Source: Trogon surrucura
Lineage: Eukaryota > Chordata > Aves > Trogoniformes > Trogonidae
Assembly (NCBI GenBank): GCA_020746105.1
Contig: CM036629.1
Location: 8,893,501-8,957,500, forward strand
DNA length: 64,000 nt
Reading direction: 5' to 3'
Shown piece by piece: positions 47,161 through 61,245 of the stretch (positions are counted from its first letter, which is position 1; the number at the start of each line of letters is the position of its first letter). The notes beneath the pieces are model-generated. The model saw only the letters and a list, made by a program, of their open reading frames with translations, made no database searches and had not been told where the DNA came from. Made by a program: the position numbers and the translations under genes.

Positions 47161-48397
47161 TTAACCTTTAATGTAAAAGAGCTTCTTAAAGCTGGGATGT
47201 TGGAGTGATTTCCTAACTTGTTCTCTCTGTGCTGCGCTGTCATACTGGGCTGCTGATCGCACAGGGCTCCCTGGGGCACCAGCGCTGGGGGGTGACCGGA
47301 CATTTGAAGGTCTCTGGGTACCACTGAACAGTCTGTCTTTGGGCTGTGCAGAATTCAGGAGTGTGAAATGGCAACTGTGGGTGTGACTGTGTGGGGAAAA
47401 AGAAGGACAAATACTTTGGGATAAGTGCATACCCAAACATTTTAAATTTTTGCTGTTTAAAAACCAGCTTATTGTTCAAGACAAGAGCCGCCCTCCTTTT
47501 ACATTTTTGGCTGACAAAAAGGTAACAGGCCTCACTAGCCAGCAGCCCAAAGAAAATAACCTAACTTGAAGGCTGCAGAAAGCTACAGCTGGCTTTAAAT
47601 CACAAAATTTCACCTCACGTCCCAACTGTCCTACATTTTCCAGTAGTACATTATTTTTAAGATTTATGTTTACCATTTTGAAGGCTTCCAGAAATTAACA
47701 TAATGTCCATTTATCACAATGAGGTGTGGTAAAAATTTAATTTTAATTCGTATGTTTGTGCTGCTATGTTTCTACATCTGTGACTGCTCTAATCTGTATA
47801 AGCCACAGTTTGCCAGCTGACTTGAAAGTTACGGTGACATTGAAAGTGATTTAATGCTGAGCGTACTCGAGGACTGAGATTCGTTCCCTGTTTCGGGGTG
47901 GGTGCTTGGCCCTGGCCTGCAGGATGAGCCAAGAATGTCATCAGGACCTTGCATGGGCTGGGGGCTCAGGGGAGGGACAGGCGCTGAAGCAGTCACCCCT
48001 GTCCTGATGTTCGGGCATGTTGTTGCGCCCCAGCGACGATGGGTTTCCTTGAGGTGGATATTATGGATCAAATCAGTTTAAATTCCTGCCACAAAAAGCA
48101 CCTGATGCTTTTGCTTGGGGTAGCCACCATGGCAAGTGCTATTTTTTCCAGTTAATTTTAGACATCAAGAAAACCTAATTCCTTCGGGTTGCTTTCGGTG
48201 CTGCAGCCTGAGAAAGCGCAGCGCAGTGTCGGTGCTCTGTTTTCCACAGGGGCTGCTGTGATGCGCGCTGCTCCACGCAGCTCCAGAAGAACTGGGGCTG
48301 CTGTAATTAATGTAGCAAAACCTTGCTTCTGGTGTCAGTTAATTCCTTACGTTTACACGGTGAGGAGTGCTAAAGGATGAACTAAAATATTCTATGT

Positions 48398-48470
48398 TAA
48401 AAAAAAAAAAAAGGAAAAAAGGGAAAAGAAAAAAAAGGAAAAGGGAAAAAAAGGAAAAAGAAAAAAAGGC
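48398..48470 (+). repeat. A-rich purine low-complexity tract
   Basis: Runs of A broken by GG or G over about 70 bases; no gene content. It could be a decayed poly(A) tail, but no element upstream is recognised. Confidence 0.8.
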
Positions 48471-48809
48471 GAAAAATTACTAAGAAGCTGGGATGAATCT
48501 CGCTCTTGTGCACTGAGAAATAGGCTGTACTGGCGGGCTCACACGGCTGGGAAGGGCTTGGAGGGAGCAAGCTGTGCATGCCAGGCATGGAGGCCTCCCA
48601 TCATCCGTTTTTCTGAAAACCAATACAAGGGTGGCAAACATCCTGCATTCAAGTTTGCAGGGTGGCTCAGGGCAAGGCAGCTCCACTTGCTGCAGCAGGA
48701 CCTCTGACGGTCTCACCTCCCCGTTCAGTAGCTGGTGTCCAAATGAGACTTGCGGCTGTAAGAGGCGGGGACCGGGAAGGGCTGGGGCTCTCCCAAACAG
48801 GCCTATCCT

Positions 48810-48862
48810 CATAGAATCGTGGAATTGTCAGGGTTGGAAAGGACCTTAAAGATCATCTAAAA
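48810..48862 (-). repeat. CR1 LINE 3' end fragment
   Basis: 'catagaatcgtggaattgtc', 'agggttggaaaggacct' and 'taaagatcatcta' form the reverse complement of a CR1 tail. About 50 bases remain. Confidence 0.8.
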
Positions 48863-51735
48863 TACACATTTCACTATACAGGCAAAAATGAATTATTTGC
48901 ATATGTTTAGTAGAATATTGTGAATCTGGTGAAGCTTCTGCTGCTGGACTTCCGCTGGCTGCTAGGTTTCAGGTTAGATCTTTCTGGATTTTCACCTTCC
49001 TTCCCACATGGACCTGCATCTTTTCAGACATCCCCAATAACAGCCCTAGATGCATTTTCCACTGATTTTACACTTGTATTTAATCCACCAGGACCTTCAG
49101 GTCTCAGACTTGGGCTTGAAAAAAAAAATTAATTGAACATTGGCTGATTGCTGTCGGAAGCAACGTTTACTGTTTGTGTTTGACAAATGTGAAGACCGAC
49201 CGAGACTTTGCAAAGCTCAAGCAGGCAACGTAGCATGGCCCTGGTGTGGCAAGATTTTTGACTGAGAGGCGTTCTCTTTGTGGGGGTTAAGCAAGGAGTT
49301 GGTTACACTTAAATATAAGCATATACGTAAGTTAAATCATTTTTCATGCTAGATGAAGCATGATGATCATTAAACAAAGTGCTTGCTCTCGAAAGCTCTC
49401 TGCAGTCTGAGGGAGGCGTGCACTGAACTGCTGGAGATTGTGTTCACCTGCCTTGGGCAGCATCTTCCTCCGGAGCCAGCTGGGCTTGCCAGGAGGCTGC
49501 ACCTCCCTGCCTCGGGAGGCAGCTCCCACCCGCACGGATGTTTTCTAATTCACTTCAGCCCAGGTGGATTACCTGGACCAGGTCAGCAGCGGCTGGCCGG
49601 AGCTGTGCACAAACGATGTGGGAACTTCGGAGGGGTTTGCAGCAGCTACAGGAAGGGGAAGGATGCTGGACATCAATGCATTCAGCAAAAGATGCCCTGA
49701 TTTGGTTTCCAAACAGCGTTTTGCATTTAGGTTATGCTGACAGGGAGGACCCTGCAGCTAAGCAGAAAAACATCCCCAAATTTACATGTGTGGGGATTTG
49801 CACCACCTTCTCTGCAGTTACATACGGGCAGTGTGTGTGGCACTGGGCTGCAGCTTCCGCAGGCAGTCAAAGCCTGAAGGAGTCGCCAGGCCAGAGGTTG
49901 CTGCAGCAGAGCCGTGGCCGAGCCTGGGCACCCCCTGCCTGGCGGGCGGCTGGCACCCTGCCACAGGCCGGCTCCATGCACAAGCCCTTCCAGCCTCTAA
50001 CATTCTGTGATTCTGTGATTCTGTGATGTGCCTCCTCGCTGATGGGTGCTTGGTGTCCTCGCTGCCAGGGCCGACTCCTTTTTCGGGGGGGGGAGGCGAT
50101 GTTGCGGGCAGCAGAGCTGCTCTCCTGTGTGCTGTGTAGGAGGGCCTCCCATGCCCCAGATACATCAAACTGCATAACGTTATCTCCTAATGGGAGCGCT
50201 GGGACTCTGCTTCAGGAATCTGCAGTGCTGGGGCGGTTCCTCGCTGGCAGAGCAGGACCCACGGGTGTCGGCGCTTGTGGGCTGCAGCAACGGGCTCACG
50301 GATGGGGCAGCGAAGCAGAGACCTGCCCAGAGTTTAAATGGGGTATCCCGGCCGAGGGAGCCCCTGTGAGGGCTCCACTGGCGTCAATCTCGCTCCCATC
50401 TTCCTGCTGTGCTGCCTCCAGGGATGTGTTTGTAATGGGGTTGGGGGGTGCCAGCAATCCATAAAAGAGTGACAGACAAGCTGTTACATTGTTATATTTT
50501 GCTACCTATCATTTTAATGTCACTTTTAATGTATGAATTATACCCCCATTGTGTGTAATTATATTTCTCCTCCCAACCCTGCTCAAGAAACAATGAAAAG
50601 ATGGAGCTGTTAATATTAAAAACAGCACATCTCCCTCAAAAAAAGTTAGAGGTCACACCTTAATTCCTAGTGCATGAGGATATTTAATCAAAAGATGATG
50701 GGACTAGAATGAGTATGGGGACAGAAATATCCTGCACAATTTCTTGTGGAATTTAATTAGAAAGGAAGTATTAATAGCACCTATATGTGCAACTCTATTT
50801 TGCCTTGCAATGTGTATAGCGATACCTGGAGCCAGGGTGATGGAAAGCCCATTGAACTTCTCTTTCTTTCTTCCTCTATTTTTTTTTTAAATAAAAGAAA
50901 ATAATGAGCAAAAATCAATAATAATAATACTTAATAGCAATAAACCCCAGCAGGAATCAAATTCCTATAAGCTCTCCTTAGAGTTTCTCTTTTAGGTCAA
51001 GAGATAATGCTAATCGATGAGGCATTTTGCAAAAGTTCGTGCTCTACTTGTCCCAGTAATGAACCTTCAACCTTTAATTTTCTTAGTAGCACATAGTTCC
51101 TCAATGGGAAAGCCACCATGGGGGCCTTCATGTTAGAAAACCAATTATTTATGCTAACTGGGGGGTTAGTACTGTTTGACTTTGGTCCCCAGTTGCTTGG
51201 GCAGGTCCGTTCCTGGGCCACCCCGTCACTGTGGGATGAACACTGGCTGCAGATCAGAGCTTCCAGGCTGCTTTCTTCCCAAAAGAAACCGTGCTGCTGG
51301 GGCAGGGAGCTCACTCTGGCTTCAGATTTGCCAAACAGGCATGACTAGAAGATGTTTAAGCAGAAGTATAGATAGCTTATTATTACAAAGAAGTGAATTT
51401 TCTTCCCTTCCCACTCAATACAGACTGAGGTTTTAATATTCGTTTTTATCAATTTTCTCACAAAAGAGAAAGAAGTGAATATAGTCAATATCTTACAACT
51501 TGATTTCAACTATAAGATCCTAAAGCAGACTCTGTTTCTTAATGGATTAAGAGATGAAGACTTCGCTAATTAAATTCAGCATGGCTTGCAAAATGTTTTG
51601 TTTAGAGGAAAACTGCAACAAAAACATGAGGCGTTTTCTTACTGGTTCTTTTGTTTGCTTTCTCTTTGTGGTTCCCGCGCAGGTGGGCTGGGGGCTGCAG
51701 GTTTGCAGCTCTGCTGGGGGTGATGGGAGATGTGG
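48863..51735 (+). other. Gene-poor stretch
   Basis: No coding exon recognised. The part at 49400-50450 is GC-richer, with overlapping open frames on both strands. The part at 50460-50960 is AT-rich and might be regulatory. Confidence 0.4.
49985..50028 (+). repeat. CR1 LINE 3' end remnant
   Basis: 'cccttccagcctctaac' followed by three attctgtg-type units. Very short remnant in plus orientation. Confidence 0.7.
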
Positions 51736-51739
51736 ACCA

Positions 51740-52245
51740 AGGGAAGGTGAGAGAGTGCAGGGAGGAGGCCAACACTAAGTGGGACAGGGCATCCCTTGGG
51801 GTCACACATGCTCAAGGTCTAAAGCACATGTCTTACGAAGAGCAGCTGAGAGAACTGGGGTTGTTTAGCCTGGAGAGAAGGAGGCTGAGGGGAGACCTTA
51901 TCTGTCTTTGAAACTACCTTAAAGGAGGTTGTAGAGAGGTGGGAATCAGTCTGTTCAGCCAAGTAACAAGTGACAGGGCAAGAGGAACTGGCCTTAAGTT
52001 GTGCTGAGGAGGTTTAGATTGGACATTAGGAAGAATTTCTTTACTGAAAGGATTTTCAGGCATTGGAACAGGATGCCCAGGGCAGCAGTAAGAGTCCCTG
52101 TCCCTGGAGGTATTGAAGAGTCACGTAGACATAGTGCTTAGGGACATGGCTTAGTCAAGGACTTGTCAGTGTTAGATTAATGGTTGGACTCAATGATCTT
52201 AAAAGGTCTTTTCCAGTCTAGGCAATTCTGTGATTCTATGCTGTT
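51740..52245 (+). mobile_element. CR1 LINE 3' fragment (end of ORF2 and tail)
   Basis: About 500 bases of a CR1 element in plus orientation. It carries the ORF2 C-terminus ([20 protein letters not shown]), then the rest in broken frames, and the tail 'ttggactcaatgatctt', 'aaaaggtcttttccag' and 'attctgtgattctatg'. Frame breaks show it is inactive. Confidence 0.92.
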
Positions 52246-55200
52246 CTCAGCTCTGCCTCAGCGAATGCTCTGTCTCAAACAGTCCATCCTTCCAGTACCT
52301 ATTTTTTAAAATTTATTTTTCCTCTTTGGCAATCCTGGCACTGAAGAAGATCAGGCACATACGCCAAATTAAATTTCGTCCTTGGTCCCTGAGCATGCTC
52401 TCACACTGATGCCAGAGACGCAAGCTAAGCAAACCCCAGTTGTGCCGTTGCCTTTAGTAGGGGCCAGGAACTTGCCTGGTGGTTTTGAAACAGCAGCTTG
52501 CAGCAGGAAGCCTCCTCAGTTGTCCCCTAGGATGCTACTGCCCAACACCCCCACTTTAAATTGTTCTTCTGCTTCTTTGATTCATTATTGCATTTTCAAA
52601 AATACTCATTTTCTTAGGACAACGAATGACCATCACAGCCCATCAGTAATGTCAGGGCCTTTCTGTGGCAGCGCTGTCCTATGAATAGCACAGACCTGAC
52701 AGCAATGTGGGGGAGGACCTTGGTGCTGCAGCCACAGAGGGTCGAGGAGGTCCCAGTCTCCTGTCCCTCACACTGGCATAAACAAAGACCATTGCCAACG
52801 GAATCACTTGGCAAAGCCAGTTCCTTTCTCTAACGTGGGACTGTTCACCCATAGAGGTTTTATGGTGTTACAGGTAGAAATGAAGCCAAAGATTTGCTGA
52901 GCTGCACTCTAATGTGACAGTTGCTTCATCAGCAGCCGCCTTCTTAGAGCTGATGTTAGGAGTCAGGGTTTCCCCCAGTAGCGGCGATGCGATGAGCCCT
53001 TCACAGCGGGGATGGCCAGAGCGGGGAGAGCTGCCCATCGCTCTATTAGCAGATGGCTGTTGGGCAGGGGGAGCACTTGGCTACCTCAGAGCTTGGATTT
53101 GTACTTACCTAGGAAAAAAAGAATGTTATGCAAGGGAGGTTTGCTTTGACCTTTAGATAAAGACAATCTCTGCTAAGAATTTAGGCTGTTATTTTGTAGT
53201 GGCCCCTTGTTTTCCTGAAGATTCTTCAGTGTGGGCTTCCTGGTAAAAATGACATCTTATTTTATATGTGATATATGCAAGATGATCTCTCATCATGTCT
53301 GGCAAAGATTTAGGAAGTATGTGTGGGAGCAAATGTCATCTGGGCATGAATGTTTGAACATGGTCCTTCTGGGATCGTTCGAGTCCCTGAGCTGTGGGGT
53401 CTATCGTTAGATCACTGACTCAGCGGAGTGATTTGTACGATTACATGGAGCCAGGCGACACGCTATGGGCTGAGCATCTATTTGAATAATAAATAACCCC
53501 ACTGTTTGCACTCCTCCAGCATGTCTGTCTTTTCCAGCCAATAGCCCCTGCCTACCTTTCAAGGTGGTGGAAATCAGTGCGTGGGTTATGTCCTACCAGA
53601 TGGTGGTGCAAAACCAGCCAGTGCCTTGCCTTGAGATGCCGTGCTGTAGGGTGAGCTGTGCCCGTCGCGTGGCTGCGGTGCACACGGGGCTGTGAGAGGC
53701 TTGTCCGGCTGGCCAGGCACTGGAGGAGGGGACCGCAGCTCCACGGAGCAAGAGACCACAGCCAGCGCTGCAGCAGAGAGTTATTTTGTGATGCAGAATG
53801 TGTTCCCAAAGGCAGGCTTCAGCTCATGCTGGGATGAACTGGGATGTTCTCTCAGTTCCTGGTGCTGCTGCTCGCACCACCACAGGGGAGGTGAAAACCT
53901 GGACAGGCCTGACCATCCTTTCTTTGCAAAACCTTTTATTTCTGCAAGGGAACCAGTGGCTGTGGTACAAGCAGAGAGGAGGATGCGCATCGCCTCCGCA
54001 CAGGGGCACGGGCATGTTTGGGCACTGGGGCCGCTTGCGGCTGTCGAGGATTTCCAGTGAGTCCTAGCTCTTGGGCTCATGCAGGCACTTGGGCTCCAAT
54101 TATAGTGATATCTTGCTCTCAGTCCAATTAAAATTTCATAATCTCTCCACCAGCTGGGGTGGACAGAGTGTACGCCAGGTCAAGAAATATCTTCTAGCTA
54201 CAGTACTTCTCCAGGAAGTTTTTGGCTCCATGAGGAATAGTACCTATACAGATCCGATGGAGAAGGGCTGTAAAACCGCAAAACTTGCAGCTTCCTTGCA
54301 GGCCTTTTTGCAAGCTATTTTATTCTACGTTTGGGGGCAAGAAAATTAGGCTTTGAAATATGAGTTGTAGATAAGGCTGCGAGGAAGCTCAGGATCACAG
54401 CCTTAGGTGAAAATAAAGCTGTAATACATAAAGCATTAAAAAGGTGAAGTATAATGGCAGCCTCCAAAGATTTCTGAACAGCTGCAAGGAAGCCTGCCTT
54501 ACTGCTGTGATTTTAACATGAATTATATGACACTAGGAAAGATCTGCTTCTGATCAGAGAAACGGCTACATGGCTGTTTGCTGCAATACACCGAGGGCTC
54601 TATTTTAATCAGAGGTAGCTGCCATTTGGCCACCTTTTTGTTAATGGTGTTATTGATTATACAGAGCCACTCGCAAGCCTCAAAGCACTTTACAGAATTA
54701 GGGGAAGCCTCTAGAGCAGAGTTGTTTGTTTGGTTTTGCTCCGCAGAGCAGCTTCACCGCAGACCAAATCCTGAGGTCTGTACTTAGCTCCGTCTTAGCC
54801 AGACCTTGCTTAGGCAAAGCTCCAGCTGGCTTTGGTGCTCGCCCAGCAAAGGCAGCGAGTGGCTCGGGGTCCCCTCCAGCATGAGCGGCCAGTGCAGCCG
54901 GTGGCAGGAAATGCTTGGATTGTGCCCAATAATTAAATTTGTAAATAATACATGAATTAATTAATATGGGCCTTGCTGGTGCCCATCTTCGAGCTGGGTG
55001 TTGCTCACCATTGGGGAACGGCTCGTTTTGGGCAGAACCAGGCGAGAAGCACTGTTGGAGCCCCATGTGGTTCAGGAGGTTTGGGGCATGCAGCCCAGGC
55101 ATTGCTGATGTACTCAAGTGCATTTTGATTCATGAGCCTTGGAGAACAGAGCCATAACCCCATCAACTGCCCGTGCCCTGCCTTAGAGCCTGGGACTGAG

Positions 55201-58200
55201 AATATGCTGTGATGGGAGATAACTTGCTGTGCTGGGAGACGCTTGCTTTGCTCTCTGAACTGATTCTGGACATGAAGCTAGTGAGATCCAAGGGGATGAG
55301 CAAGCACAACTTTTCTTTATGTAGGAGAAGTTTTAGAGCAGAAGCCTCCTGCAAACGGTTCCTGGCCCGACCTGGCAGCAGCAGTGCTGCTACCATCTGT
55401 TGGCGAACAGCAGAAAAGGAGCAACAATCAACCTGTTAATAAATCACATCCAAGACACGCAGGTATGTGTGGCACCACGTTGGCTTCCATCCCTCAGCGA
55501 GCACAGGAAGGTGTGTTGTGCTGCAAAGAGACCCCTTGGAAAAGCTGGGTCAGAAGCTTCCCTGGGGACAGCACCGGCTGTGCTGGCGCTGCTCGGCAGC
55601 AGGTGACACTCAGCTTGGGGCAGCAGGGAAGACGGGTGGCAGGGAAGGCAGGCAGCACACTGCAGCAGGCTGGTGATGCACAGTGGCCTCCCACTGCATT
55701 TTCCTCCAAACTCCCATCCCTAGGGCCTACCTCTTGAGGGAGTGGGAGGGTTGGTACAGGCAAGAGTGACGCCGAGGGGGACAGCACAGCTTCTGGGCTG
55801 CAACTTTGCCAGGGCCACCTCATGCAGTACTGGAGTGCAGGCACCGCAGGCTCGGTGAGTACTGGGGCAGCCCTGGCATGGTGAAGATCTCCTGATGAGT
55901 TAATTCTGTATTTCCAGGCCCCTATAACAGAATGTCCTGGTGCGGGACAGCTTGGCAGACCCGTAAATAGGGAGCTGAGCTGCCGTGAACAATGGCTTTA
56001 AGAAGGTGATGGTACATCTTAACGTCCAAGAGATACTGGTAGAGGTTCGAACTTGCCCTTGCAGGTGCTGCTAACCCCTGTCACAAAGGGTTACAGCTCC
56101 AGGGGCTTGTTTATTATCATTTTAAAGGATCCTCTATTTATCATTTAAAGGTGCTTTCTAAGATGGCAACCAGCCTTGACCACAGTCCAGCTCATCCCCC
56201 CAGCTCCCTGCAGAGCAAGGCTCCTGCAGCTCCCACGGAGGTTTTCTGTACATGTTGTAAAGCTCTTTTTGTATTTTTAATAACAAGACGGACAATAACT
56301 CTATTTACAGGGAAATCTTCCTTTTGCAGGAGTATCATGTATACCTCTTTCTTATTTGTTGCCGCCTATTCCTACAACCCTCTTGCAAATGGGTAATTCT
56401 TGTTCTGATTTTTTTCTAGCAGGGATGTTTTATTTTCTTGTTGGCTGATGCTGTCTGTTCAGTCTGTGGAGGATTAACCTATGTGCTGTTGCTAGGTGGC
56501 CTTAAGCAAAGAAATAATGCAGATCACAGGCTCCTGCATTCCTACAGTATGTAACTCCCTTGTTCAGCAAGATTTTTCTTTCTTTGTCCCTCTTATGTTT
56601 TGTGTTTGTGGTTGCAGAGGTAAATATCAGAGGATGCACATGTAATTGGAACAAAAATAATGGACCAGAGCCCTTTAAAAGGTCAGATTTATTTGGTCTT
56701 AAAATATTTAGTAACTAACTCTTTGCCAGCTCTTTCCATGGCTTGGTTTGTGAGTGTCCAAGCCTCTTTCGTCATTTTCAGATTTTATTTTCTTCCTGAT
56801 GTGAGATCTTGGGCTCCTGAGGGACACAGCTCATCATTGCAGCCCACAGGCTCTGGGAGCAGGGGAGCTGGGGCTTGCACCCCTCTGAGACCACGCTGGT
56901 GTGTTGGGATCTCACTGGGGTCATGGCATGATGGGTCTGGGCATCCAGTTGTGTACAGAAAAAATACTGAGAGTAGGGAAGGGTTCAAGGAAGAGCTGCA
57001 AAAGTGATTGCAGGGCTGACAGAATCAGCCGGGTAGGAAAGATTAGAAAAATTTCATAGTTTTGGCATGCCTTACTGCCAGGTCGCTGTCTACCAGTGCC
57101 TGTCATATTTTGCAGCACTTTAGTCCTTTTGCTCAAAGGACCTTTGAAGTCTCTCATGACCCAAATAGAGCCTGAGTCACGGAGCATTCCCCAGAGAGAC
57201 ACAGCAGTTATCGGCTCTGCTGGCTCAGTGGTGAAACTGAGTCAGAGTGATTCGAGAACCTTGTTTTCCTCGCAACGTGTGCTCAAATGCACAGTTTTTA
57301 GAGGTGACTGTACTTCACGTGGAGAGAGAGCCCGAGTCCCGTGGCACTGCACCGAGGCGGTACAATATTCACCGAAACCCGGTCACGCTCCTGTCGACTC
57401 CAGAGCCTAACTTCTGTCTCTGCTCCAGCTCCCATCTCTGCCGGTATTGCTCTGGTCCTCTGTGCCCTGCCTGCACAGGCATATTTTCTGCTAACTAAAA
57501 ATAGTGAGGGGATTTTGCAGCGTGGTTTTGTAGCGAAAGAGGACTGTGCAGCCTCCTTCTGTGTGTGCGTATCTGTACCAACTTCTGACAGCGTTAGAGG
57601 CAGAGACCTCAAAGGCACCCAGTTTCTTCAGGCGGGGGTGGATGAGAGCACCCTGTGAGGGCAGACAGGTGCCTCCTGGCTGCGTGTCTCTGGGGAGAGC
57701 ACCCGGAGATAGCGCCTCCAGAGATAGCCATCAGAGTGAGCTGGTTGTATTTATCTGGGAAAACCTTTTATCCCAACCTTGTTTTTTCCCTGTTGTTGGA
57801 CAGCTAATTCCCTGTACTGACTGCTGATACTCTGGGATTTAGCTTTCTTTTTCACTTTGACCAGTCCTGCTGTCTGAACCGCTCATAAGCAGCGTTTACC
57901 AGCCCTCTTTGGACACTGATTAGAGCTGAGCAAATAGATCACTGTGAATATTTAATAAGTTGAGGTTTAATTTTTTCATGTGTATTTTCCTGAGAGTTCA
58001 TTTTAAAGACTTTTCTGAAATGTGGTTACTCTGAAATCATTTGAAAGTTCCTGAAATTGTACACTGGACTATTAAATGAATATTTCACGCTGACACCGTA
58101 TGGGGCAATTAGCAACTGGCCGTTTAAAGCTTGTGGAGTCGGTTGGGGCGCACACAACCATGTTTCTACTGTGCACATCCAGTGTGCAAATGTAGGCAGC

Positions 58201-60360
58201 AGTTGTCGTGAACATTTTCTATGTCCAAAACATGCTTGCTGTTACTGTTTTCCCCAGGAACGCTCAGGTCGTTTGACAGTAAGTTGAAGACAGGTGCAGT
58301 ACCGCCCCAGGCAGGGCTGGCAAAACCTACTCCAGATTACAGACATTTTTTTGTTTTGCATCGCTGTCACTTGCCCACCTCTATTTCTGACCGCAGCTAG
58401 GGCGATGTGACCAACGGGCCTGCCGAGTGCTTACCGTGGGTACGTTTCTCCTTCCCAGCCACTTGTTTTTCAGGCTGGCTTGCGTGTTCAATCTGGCGGT
58501 TTGCATTAATAAAATAGATTGGTCTGAGATGCCCACAGGATTTTTTTTCTCCCAGCACAGCAGGGTGGAATTTTTTGTTCATACAAAGAACTCTGATGTA
58601 AAGTTACATATTTCTCCAAAGCTCTTGTGTCCTTCCTCTCTTCCTCCTGCGGCTCTTTAGTTCAGCCGCCCCAGCGTGGCCCCAGTGCTCGGAGCCGGGG
58701 GTGGCCATCTGCACCGCGTGAGCACGGATCCGCAGCCGGGGCGGGCACCTGAGGGCGAGCACGGCCACACTGCACGCCTGCTCACATGCCCTGCCGAGCT
58801 GGCTGCCGAGGGGACAATGGACTTGTAGCAGGGTAGCGGCTGTACTCTGGCGTTGGCTACCTTGGCAAACTCTGATGCATCACCAAGTGTCACTGTGCTG
58901 GATGCTCCCCCAGAACAGAGAGCAGGGGGACAAAACCTCTAGGCAGACCTCTGTGGCCATCCCAGAGCTGGGCCAGGGACCCTCGGAGGGACACTCCATC
59001 TTTTTCCTCCTGCTGTGGTGGAGTCTGAGGCAGCAACCGCCAGGCAAGGCTGACCCGGCTGAAAGCCTGGGGACAGCTGTGGCCATGGGCAGCCCAGACC
59101 AGCTGGAAGGAGGTGGTCTGCAGGAGAGCTCTGTGTCTCCGCTTCAGCTTGGTTGCTCCCTCTACGGGGCTGGTGCTCGGGCGCACCCGGTGTGCGTGCC
59201 CACCCAGGGACGCAGGGCAAGTGGCCTGGAAGGAGCGCTGGCTGACCCCACGTGCCATGTCTCACCAAACCTCCCTTTCCGAATCGCTGGAGGAGAAACA
59301 AACTGCTGTGTGTTGGGAACTATTTTAATTTAATTTCTGAGGAAAGCAGGACCATTGTTGCCGCTGTCTGAAATAACTTACAGCCCTGTGGTAGCCTTGA
59401 GCCGAGAGCTCTTTCAGGTGCATGTCTGCTAATGCTGAAATAGAAATAGCAGTGATGGTTTTGTAAACTTTCTGCAAGTTTTGTAAACTTTCTACAATTA
59501 AGCAGTCTTCTGCAGCTCCTAAACCAGCTTCTTTCATATTTTTTTTCCTTTCTTTTATAGGAGAGGACAATTTTAATGGCTAAAATTGGGAAACTGTTAA
59601 AAACCTGGCCCTATGTATGTGTAGCTTTCAAAATACGAAGACTGAAGTTTTGAAAGAGCCTGAATTTGTTGGGAATTTTTTCCCACTGAAATTCAACAGG
59701 ATCTTGGTAATTAGTTTCCATAACTTCATTGGGAAACCCCAGCCTTCATGCCTGTTATAAATGTCAGGGCACTTCAGGAGCATTTCACAAACTGAAAGCA
59801 GAATCATTGATGTAATCTAAAGTTCCCTAAGTTTTTGCTGGCCTGCAATACCAGAAGTACTCAGCTGCCAGTTTTATTAATAATCACACTGCACTTGGAG
59901 AAAGTGAAGCCTTGTACAAATGTTATGTCTTATTGCTATTGATTGGTAGTAAGGATACAACTTGAGCAGAGTATGGTGAAATAGGTTAACTTTATTAATT
60001 ATTTATAGCATAGTAACTAGATATTTAATGTATCTCTACAGCTATTGTATCTCCTCTGCTGCTTGATTAACATTTTCTTTGCACAAAGGAACAACACTCG
60101 CATGCAGTAAAACACCTTTTCTGACATCAAATCTAGTGGCAGAGCCATGACTGCCACCAGCGAGGGCTGGTTCATCTTGGGAACCAGACCCTGTGCAAAA
60201 CAGCAATGGCTGCGCCGAGCGGAGGAGCCATCCCAGTGCCACGGCACTTCAAAAGAAATCCATGGACACGGCGAGCAGCGCTGCAGCCTCCGCGGTCTGC
60301 GCCTAGGAGGGATGCTGTTACAAATCCTTGGACAAGAAAGCGTGGTTGTGAAAGACTGAC
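52246..60360 (+). other. Gene-poor stretch with possible conserved non-coding blocks
   Basis: No coding exon recognised. AT-rich blocks of unusual, low-repeat composition, for example 53370-53520, 54570-54700, 54910-54970 (several TAATTA/ATTAATTA cores) and 58030-58260, have the look of conserved regulatory DNA, which cannot be tested from one sequence. A 20-base direct repeat (gttttgtaaactttctgcaa) is at 59459-59498. Confidence 0.35.
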
Positions 60361-60620
60361 AGCCCAAAAGGGGGGGGGTGGGGGGAGAAACACTTGATCT
60401 GTGCCTCAGCGGTAGGATTTGGTGGGGAGAGCAGCAGGCGGCCCCTGACTCCCGCTGCGGGGCTGGCGGCAGCGAGCGTGCGTGTGCGACGCAGCTTCTC
60501 CGGGGGCCGCGTTTGGGCATTTGGAGGCAGCGTCACTCCCCGACCGGCTCAGCCAGAGCGTGGGGCCCCTGTGACCGCCCTTCGCACGCAGCGAAGGCAA
60601 AGCCCCCTGTGAGGCTGGAG
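60361..60620. promoter_or_regulatory. GC-rich patch with a G-run
   Basis: Begins with a run of G broken by one T (ggggggggtggggggag, about 60369-60386), then CpG-rich sequence to about 60600. It could be a small CpG island. No coding exon recognised. Confidence 0.35.
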
Positions 60621-60909
60621 CTGCTGGCGGATGCTGGGCCGGTGCTCATGACCGCCAGCACCATCACGTGCTCTCAGCTTCAGCTGCTTTCCTTGGGAAC
60701 GCGTTGGTAACGTTTGGGTTTCCTGAATGTAGCGAGTGTGTGTGCTGCTTGAACCCCAGCCTCTTTTGTGCTTGGAAGAGGCTGTGAGTTGCTCTGAGGG
60801 GACCGAGTCCAGGTGCAGGCTGACTTAAATCAAAGTAGTACACAAATCAGTGAGTTAGGGTGGCGTAAAACTCATTTCAGAGAGGCTGTCCCTGCCTGGC
60901 TGACAGCAG

Positions 60910-61245
60910 GAGAGCCCGTGCTGCCGACACTGTGGACCCCCAGCCTCACCGCCCCTGCCTCCTCCGCTTGCCCCCTCCCTTCATCCCTCCGCCCGCGCCC
61001 CCGCCTCGCCCCGCAGCGCCACTGGCTTTCTCACAGCTCCCGCTGCTTCGTGTTCCTCCTGTGGCTCCCGTTGCTATGACCCGCCGGGCCGGCTGCCGGC
61101 AGGAATTCGTGGCCCGTCCAGCTGCTCCCAGCATGGCCTCCACGCCTCTGGCTCTGCCGCCGATGAGCCCCTCTGAGCTGCCGCCCCCGGGGCTGGGCAC
61201 GACACCAGAGCTATGGCCTCTGTAATGCACCAGGCTCCTTTCCCA
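60910..61245. promoter_or_regulatory. C-rich, CpG-rich patch
   Basis: The plus strand is strongly C-rich (ctccgcccgcgcccccgcct at about 60988) with many CpG. An open minus-strand frame of 255 codons spans it, but its N-terminal part is simple repeat and it has no domain. Possible CpG island. Confidence 0.35.

Larger units (their letters stand above)
45516..48790 (+). other. Gene-poor stretch with simple repeats
   Basis: No coding exon recognised. Simple repeats: repeated 'aggatgttaa' at about 46535-46570, TA/TG at 47015-47066, AGAC at 47142-47160, and an A-rich A/G tract at 48398-48470. Confidence 0.45.
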
